Below, piece after piece: positions 59,674 to 64,000 of a stretch of DNA of 64,000 bases. The DNA is from Sphaerolaimus hirsutus (Eukaryota > Nematoda > Chromadorea > Monhysterida > Sphaerolaimidae): NCBI GenBank assembly GCA_964036195.1, contig OZ038454.1:19950315-20014314 (forward strand). The letters run 5' to 3'. How positions within the stretch are numbered: position 1 is the first letter of the stretch; each line of letters starts with the position of its first letter. The notes beneath the pieces are model-generated. The model worked only from the letters and a program-made list of their open reading frames with translations, did not search any database and was not told where the DNA came from. The position numbers and the translations under genes were made by a program.

Positions 59674-59975
59674 TACGGCTGTTAATCAGGGGTCTCCAAG
59701 ATTTTGGCCCTCGCGGGGGCTGGATATATAGCAAATCGCTCCTCCGGAGGGATAGATAGCTGAAAAAATTTTCTGGGGGGGGGGCTCGCGGGGGCAAAAT
59801 ATATAGGCTTTTTCAGTGCATAGAAGGCCGAAAGGGGAAAAAATCGCTAATTATCGGTTAAAAGTGGCCAAAAGTTTGTTTCAAATGGCTAAAAACAGGC
59901 ATATATAACCATGCATAAAGCCGGAGAGCACGATTTTGAAGGTGAACAACTATAAAAAGGTGCGAAAATTGGTAG
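59674..59975. mobile_element. Partial GGGTCTCC-family element
   Basis: Left end GGGGTCTCCAAGATTTTGGCCCTCGCGGGGGC matches the inverse right end of 43993-44472. Its other end is missing or diverged. Confidence 0.6.
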
Positions 59976-60007
59976 CGCTGCTTGCTGCTGAACGGTAGGT
60001 AGTCATT

Positions 60008-60843
60008 GGCCGCACGCAAATTAGTTGACACTTGTGTGTCAACTGGTCTGCTTCAACACAGATTTCGCCTTCACGTGTCGCAGAGCGATCTCCAAATGCA
60101 CATGCGGCAATGTTGCGTTGTTGCAGCGCACTGCGTTAGGGGGCAGTCCCAAGCCCTGTAAATTGTAAAAGTAGGGTGTCAAATGTCATGTGAAATGTCA
60201 ATCAAAAATAAAAGATTTTATCACTCAACTTTGCAAGGTAATTGTCACTTCACATTTGTCATGACAATTGACACTGCACGACATTTTACACGGCTTGGGA
60301 CTGCCGCAAGAACCCACCGTGCAGTGTTTTTATGGGTGCACCACGCGCAGGTGCAGCCCACCACATTCGATAATCTGCGGGGCGCCGCCTCTTAAGGGCG
60401 CCGATCCGTCATGTATTTTCATCCGAGTGCAGCGTTTTAGATACATTTTTCTTCTGTTCCTGTATGGCACCTACCCCATTGGTAAGTGCCCCATAATCAT
60501 TTGTGTTCTAGTGTTACGTGGCTATTTTTGGTGCTACCCTTTGCTTTGCTACCCATTCCACTTTGAGATTACGTGGAGGTGTTTGTTGTCCTATGCCCTT
60601 TTTGAACCGGGCACTATTTGAACCTGCCTGATTCGCTTATCAGCGTGTCCGGGCGGTGGATATTTATTCATCACTTTTCATAATGGATCTGTCAACTGCG
60701 TGTTGCCCGGCCTGCAACGCAACAGCTGAAAAACAAATTACGTCAAGTGCACTGGAAAATCGCTCTGGGACGCGTGAAACGGAAATCTGAGTTGACACAG
60801 ACCAGTTGACGCACATGCGTCTGTCAACCAGTGCGTCGGCCGC
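60008..60843. mobile_element. GTTGACA-family arms separated by other insertions
   Basis: Left arm 60008-60100 (GCACGCAAATTAGTTGACACTTG) and right arm 60750-60843 (GTCAACCAGTGCGTCGGCCGCC) are inverted and share ACGCGTGA and AGCGATC motifs with 58911-59166. A CCCTGTAAA-type MITE lies between. Confidence 0.5.
60144..60303. mobile_element. CCCTGTAAA-family MITE
   Basis: CAGTCCCAAGCCCTGTAAATTG and ATTTTACACGGCTTGGGACTG ends with TGTCAAATGTCATG arms. Close to the 37620 copy. Confidence 0.7.
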
Positions 60844-60933
60844 CAATAAAAGTCCCAATTCGCGTCTCTCCCCACACGCCCACTTTATCTCCACCTCAAC
60901 CCCGTTACCCCCTCAAAACCACTCCCCCCGCAG

Positions 60934-63900
60934 TCCCTCATGTCGCTGCCGATGCGCATGCCCAGGGGCTTGAACCCGGCGGGCGACGTGAGCCGCTTGG
61001 TGCCGCAGCATGAGCTCGTGCATGATTTGGTGTTCGTGGCCCAGGGCATGGATGGAGCCCAGTTGAGGGTTTCTAGTGACGGCAGCAAGTTTGTGGTGCA
61101 TGATAGACAGGTTGGTTGGGTGTTGGGTGTGATTGTAGGGTTTGTGGTTGTGAAGTGCGGAAAGGCTAAATTTATGTTTGGGATTCTTGGAAGACTGCTG
61201 ATAAAATGTGCAGAGTTTTAAAAATTTCTGAACTTTTTTAAAGTATGTGAAATCTTTTTTGCTCACCCCTGACTACAGAAAATATACTTTTTTACCCGTA
61301 CTTGTGAGAACAATACTTTTTTTCAGGAAGATTTCAAATCAAGTGATTTTCCCCTGGAAAATGTAAAAGCGAGTAAATACTTTTTGCTGCAAGATGTAAT
61401 GGTTTTTACTTTTCTTCATAGAATATGTAAAAGTGAGTAAACTCTAATTTGAAAGCATACGCTTTTTCCCATGCCCAGCGAACCGTGTTGCCTTCTACGC
61501 GCGCGTGCCTGAGTCAACTGGAGACCCTGTCCGCCCAGTTCGCCGTGTGCCAGCGATTTGTGGACCGTTTCCGCACCGCCGCCGGCACGGGCCAGTTCAA
61601 AGGTAGCGCCGTGCGGCGAGCACTTTCGCAGGCTATTGGCGTCATGCTCAATGAGTATAAGTTAGTGGGATGGTGAGAGTGAACTGGAGTTCATGCTGAT
61701 AAATGGTTGCTTCGTGGTACATTGGCCGACCCTCACCCATTAGTTTACGGCCCAAATTTCGGACACTGATAAGTCATATTTGGGCGTATTTGAGCTTACC
61801 GGAATGAGGATTCCGTCAACCTGTGTCCATTCTGCTGTTCATTCCAGTAAACTGAAATGTAGCGAATACAGATTTATCAGTTTTCGTAGTTTACCGTAAA
61901 GGCGCCCCACACGGTGGTTGACGCTACTTTTTAGAAGTCGATTGAGTCAACTCAGAGTCAACTGTTTTAAGTATAACTATTTTTAATTTTTTACCCGTGT
62001 TGATTAAGAAATATTGAGAAGTCGATTGATGTAGAATGAAAGAAGGGGATTTTTTTGGATACATATTGTAAATGGCTCAGAGTCAATTGAATTTTTGACC
62101 AGTTGACTCTGAGTTGACGCTAATTTTGGCGTCAACTAGCGTGTGTGGGACCAAACTTACGGTAGAGCCGATTTGAACGATCATACTTAAGAATGGACGT
62201 GATAGTTTCTTATCACTACTGTCCCAATACGGGCTCGTCTCGTAGTGTTTCTGCGCGTTGTGCCCATTCATATCCACATTCTATCATGCACCACTAATGC
62301 CAAGCGCCGCGCAGGTCGAGTCTGAGCGAGGTGCACTGCTTGTTGGCCGGGGGGCCGGCGCACGAGGCCTCGGTGCTGTCGTTCACGGCCACCGAGCAGG
62401 TGGAGCGCTGGGCGCACAGACTCGCCCTGCTCGCCAGACTCGTCGACCACGTGCGCGCCATGGTCGGCGCTGAGCTGGTAAGTGTACATACCCATGTGCA
62501 GTGAGGTTCGGACAAATCGATCGCCTGTCCCTGGCGGCAAACACTCGTGTTCTTGGTGCTACACACGCTCGGTGTTAACTGGTTTCCATATCAATTCATA
62601 TTTTAGTTGACGATTTAGCAAAGATAAGCGATTGAGTAAAAGTTAGAGAAAAATAATTTTGTTCCACATGGATAGATAGTTGGGTAATTTGAGGTAGGGA
62701 GGGGGGGTGGCTCAAGGTAGTAGCCAAAACTTTTGCTTAGGGATAGATACGTATTTAGCTGGCCGACCAGCCCCCCATTGGATACCCCTGCCCTGCCCAA
62801 ACCCCTACCAACACACTGTCTAACGAACAATCCCAATGTCCACTCGCAGCTGTCCCACGTGTGCTCGCTGCGGCTCGACTCCGAGGGCGACCAGGAAAGT
62901 GTCGAGTGCCTGGACGCGCTGCTCGACGCCGCCGTCGGCCCGCTGCACGGCTTTTTGGTACTGTGGATTGGCGGCGGCAGGTTAATGGATGACGATAGGG
63001 AGGTCGGTATTGGGGTATTGGGCGCACACACGCTAGTTGACATCGCAAATTCGTGTCAACTAAATGCGTGTCAATTTCAACTAAATAACACAAAAAAAAT
63101 TTTTAAGCATTACACTTAACAGATGCTATGAAAATTAGTGGCATGGTGTAAAATTAACCATGCTCTATCAGATAGGAAATCTGAAATTACATAGTTCACT
63201 AAAATTTAGTTGACATGAATGCAGTTGACATCTAGCGTCTGTGGCGCCATTGTTGTAGTATAATGTGGACTTTAAATGTGGTGGATGTGTAGGCATAAAA
63301 TAGTATTATAAGGTAAATTGCTACCAAAAATCTAGTTCATCTAGTTTACTTTCGCCTTTCTTCAAACATTCATAACTTAGGCAAGTGAAATTTGAGATGG
63401 AATAGTGCTCAAAGAAGTTTAGAACTGAACCTTTTCATATCACAGAAGTGCAAAAACCCATCAAAACATAATCTAAAATCCTGGTGAAGAAATACTGCCT
63501 TAAGATTTTGTTCGGCGATTTTTATATAAAATATCACATTTCAGGCCCTGCTGTTACTCTTCTGATACTGTGTTGTGTGTAGGGTTCAAACGATATATCG
63601 TATCGAATATCGGATATCGACCATTTTTTAATATCGAATATCGAATATCGATATCGAAAATTTTGAAAAAATATCGAATATCGATATCGAAAATTTTGAA
63701 AAAATATCGAATATCGATATCGAATATCGACTATTTTTTCGATATATCGAACCTGTATTGTGTCCCCAAATTTACTTTTCATTTTCATTTTGCGATGTTT
63801 TTGGTTGATCTGATGTGCTTATAGTATTGTATTTGATGAGTAAAAGTACAGTATTTATAATGTCATTGTTGTTGGAGTGCCAAATTTGAAGCCAGTAAAC

Positions 63901-64000
63901 GCTGATATACTTTTTTTGCAACATGCCCTTAAGCAATTAGGTTATAAGGATGAACTGTAATATCTACCAATTGTTATTTGTCTGATACACTTTGATTCGT
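60934..64000 (+). CDS. Gamma-tubulin complex component 3-like (GCP3), partial at both ends
   Basis: Four phase-consistent exons: 60934-61110, 61479-61660, 62315-62477, 62850-62980. More must follow beyond 64000, and upstream exons were not identified. Exon 1 has VPQHELVHDLVFVAQGMDG, aligning with the start of the GCP3 GRIP1 domain (family form: LVRDILYVFQGIDG). Exon 2 is helical (CQRFVDRFRTA). Exon 3 has WAHRLALLARLVDHVRAM, matching the ALVDHC region. Exon 4 has CLDALLDAAVGPLHGFLVLWI, matching the segment before the WIYDGEL motif. GCP3 pairs with GCP2 to hold gamma-tubulin for microtubule nucleation. GCP2 is the main alternative. About 218 residues are visible of some 900 expected. Confidence 0.75.
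61898..62151. mobile_element. GTTGACA-family MITE in GCP3 intron
   Basis: GCGCCCCACACGGTGGTTGACGC and GGCGTCAACTAGCGTGTGTGGG ends; TTGACTCTGAGTTGAC motifs in both arms. Confidence 0.65.
63019..63246. mobile_element. GTTGACA-family MITE in GCP3 intron
   Basis: GGGCGCACACACGCTAGTTGACATC and CATCTAGCGTCTGTGGCGCC ends. The left 60 bp are almost identical to 24935-24995, so these two share a recent source. Confidence 0.75.
63582..63756. repeat. ATCGATATCGAATATCG tandem repeat within GGTTCAAACGAT element
   Basis: Begins AGGGTTCAAACGATATATCG and contains two exact 38-bp units of ATATCGAATATCGATATCGA followed by AAATTTTGAAAA. The right end reads TCGATATATCGAACC. Related to 52452-52571. Both strands are open for 84 codons because the unit is self-complementary and stop-free. 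Confidence 0.65.

Larger units (their letters stand above)
56962..60933. other. Region between Vangl stop and first recognised GCP3 exon
   Basis: Contains a Tc1-like element, several MITEs and AT-rich sequence. The N-terminal exons of the downstream gamma-tubulin complex gene may lie here; a stretch at ~60430-60481 ending in a good donor (TTG|GTAAGT) is open but its phase does not match the next recognised exon. Confidence 0.45.
62981..64000. other. GCP3 intron to window edge
   Basis: No further GCP3 exon was found. Holds the MITE at 63019-63246 and the ATCGATAT repeat at 63582-63756; the rest is AT-rich. Confidence 0.5.

Noticed and set aside
60268-60621. Possible upstream GCP3 exon with hydrophobic stretch and donor at 60482
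   Set aside because: Phase 1 end does not fit the phase-0 start at 60934, and it overlaps MITE sequence.

Overview
The window is animal nuclear DNA, most likely from a nematode with a repeat-rich genome and many introns. Three things point there. The host genes are cut into short exons (about 80-350 bp) with GT-AG introns. One of three clustered lipocalins and the GABA transaminase read like nematode family members. The intergenic and intronic DNA is packed with inverted-repeat elements. The phylum is inferred from memory of these families, not from a search. No bacterial feature was seen.

Layout: 1-~12150 is the 3' part of a large Ty3/Gypsy-type LTR retroelement whose 5' end lies outside the window. 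Its first ORF, open at the left edge, joins an envelope-like ectodomain and membrane anchor to an aspartic protease and the start of reverse transcriptase. A single frame break in a T7 run (2769-2775) separates it from the rest of pol (RT, RNase H, integrase with a GPY/F module). A third, intron-free ORF (5750-9754) encodes a 1334-aa UPF1-like superfamily 1 helicase. It is followed by an AT-rich region with an LTR-like TATA and AATAAA pair. An LTR retroelement that seems to carry its own SF1 helicase is the most unusual object here.

14066-30056 (minus strand) holds three secreted lipocalin paralogs in tandem, here called B, C and A in transcription order, plus an orphan Q/G-rich exon between C and A. 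C is a compact 253-aa lipocalin. A (585 aa) and B (543 aa) carry long, disordered, Gln/Asn/Gly/Pro-rich regions before the lipocalin domain. All exon junctions were read by hand and every phase agrees.

36946-40650 (+) is a mitochondrial 4-aminobutyrate aminotransferase with a 37-bp first coding exon carrying the presequence. 51193-56961 (+) is a complete Van Gogh/Strabismus (Vangl) planar-polarity gene. 60934 to beyond the right edge (+) is a gamma-tubulin complex component, best matching GCP3.

The rest is transposon debris: palindromic MITEs, hAT-like elements with 8-bp target duplications, a PIF/Harbinger-like element with a TTA duplication, a 1.3-kb Tc1-like element with IR/DR ends, and nested insertions at 42.3-49.5 kb. 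One MITE family has ends that read as splice sites and sits in at least seven introns, including one intron of the transaminase that is almost entirely MITE.
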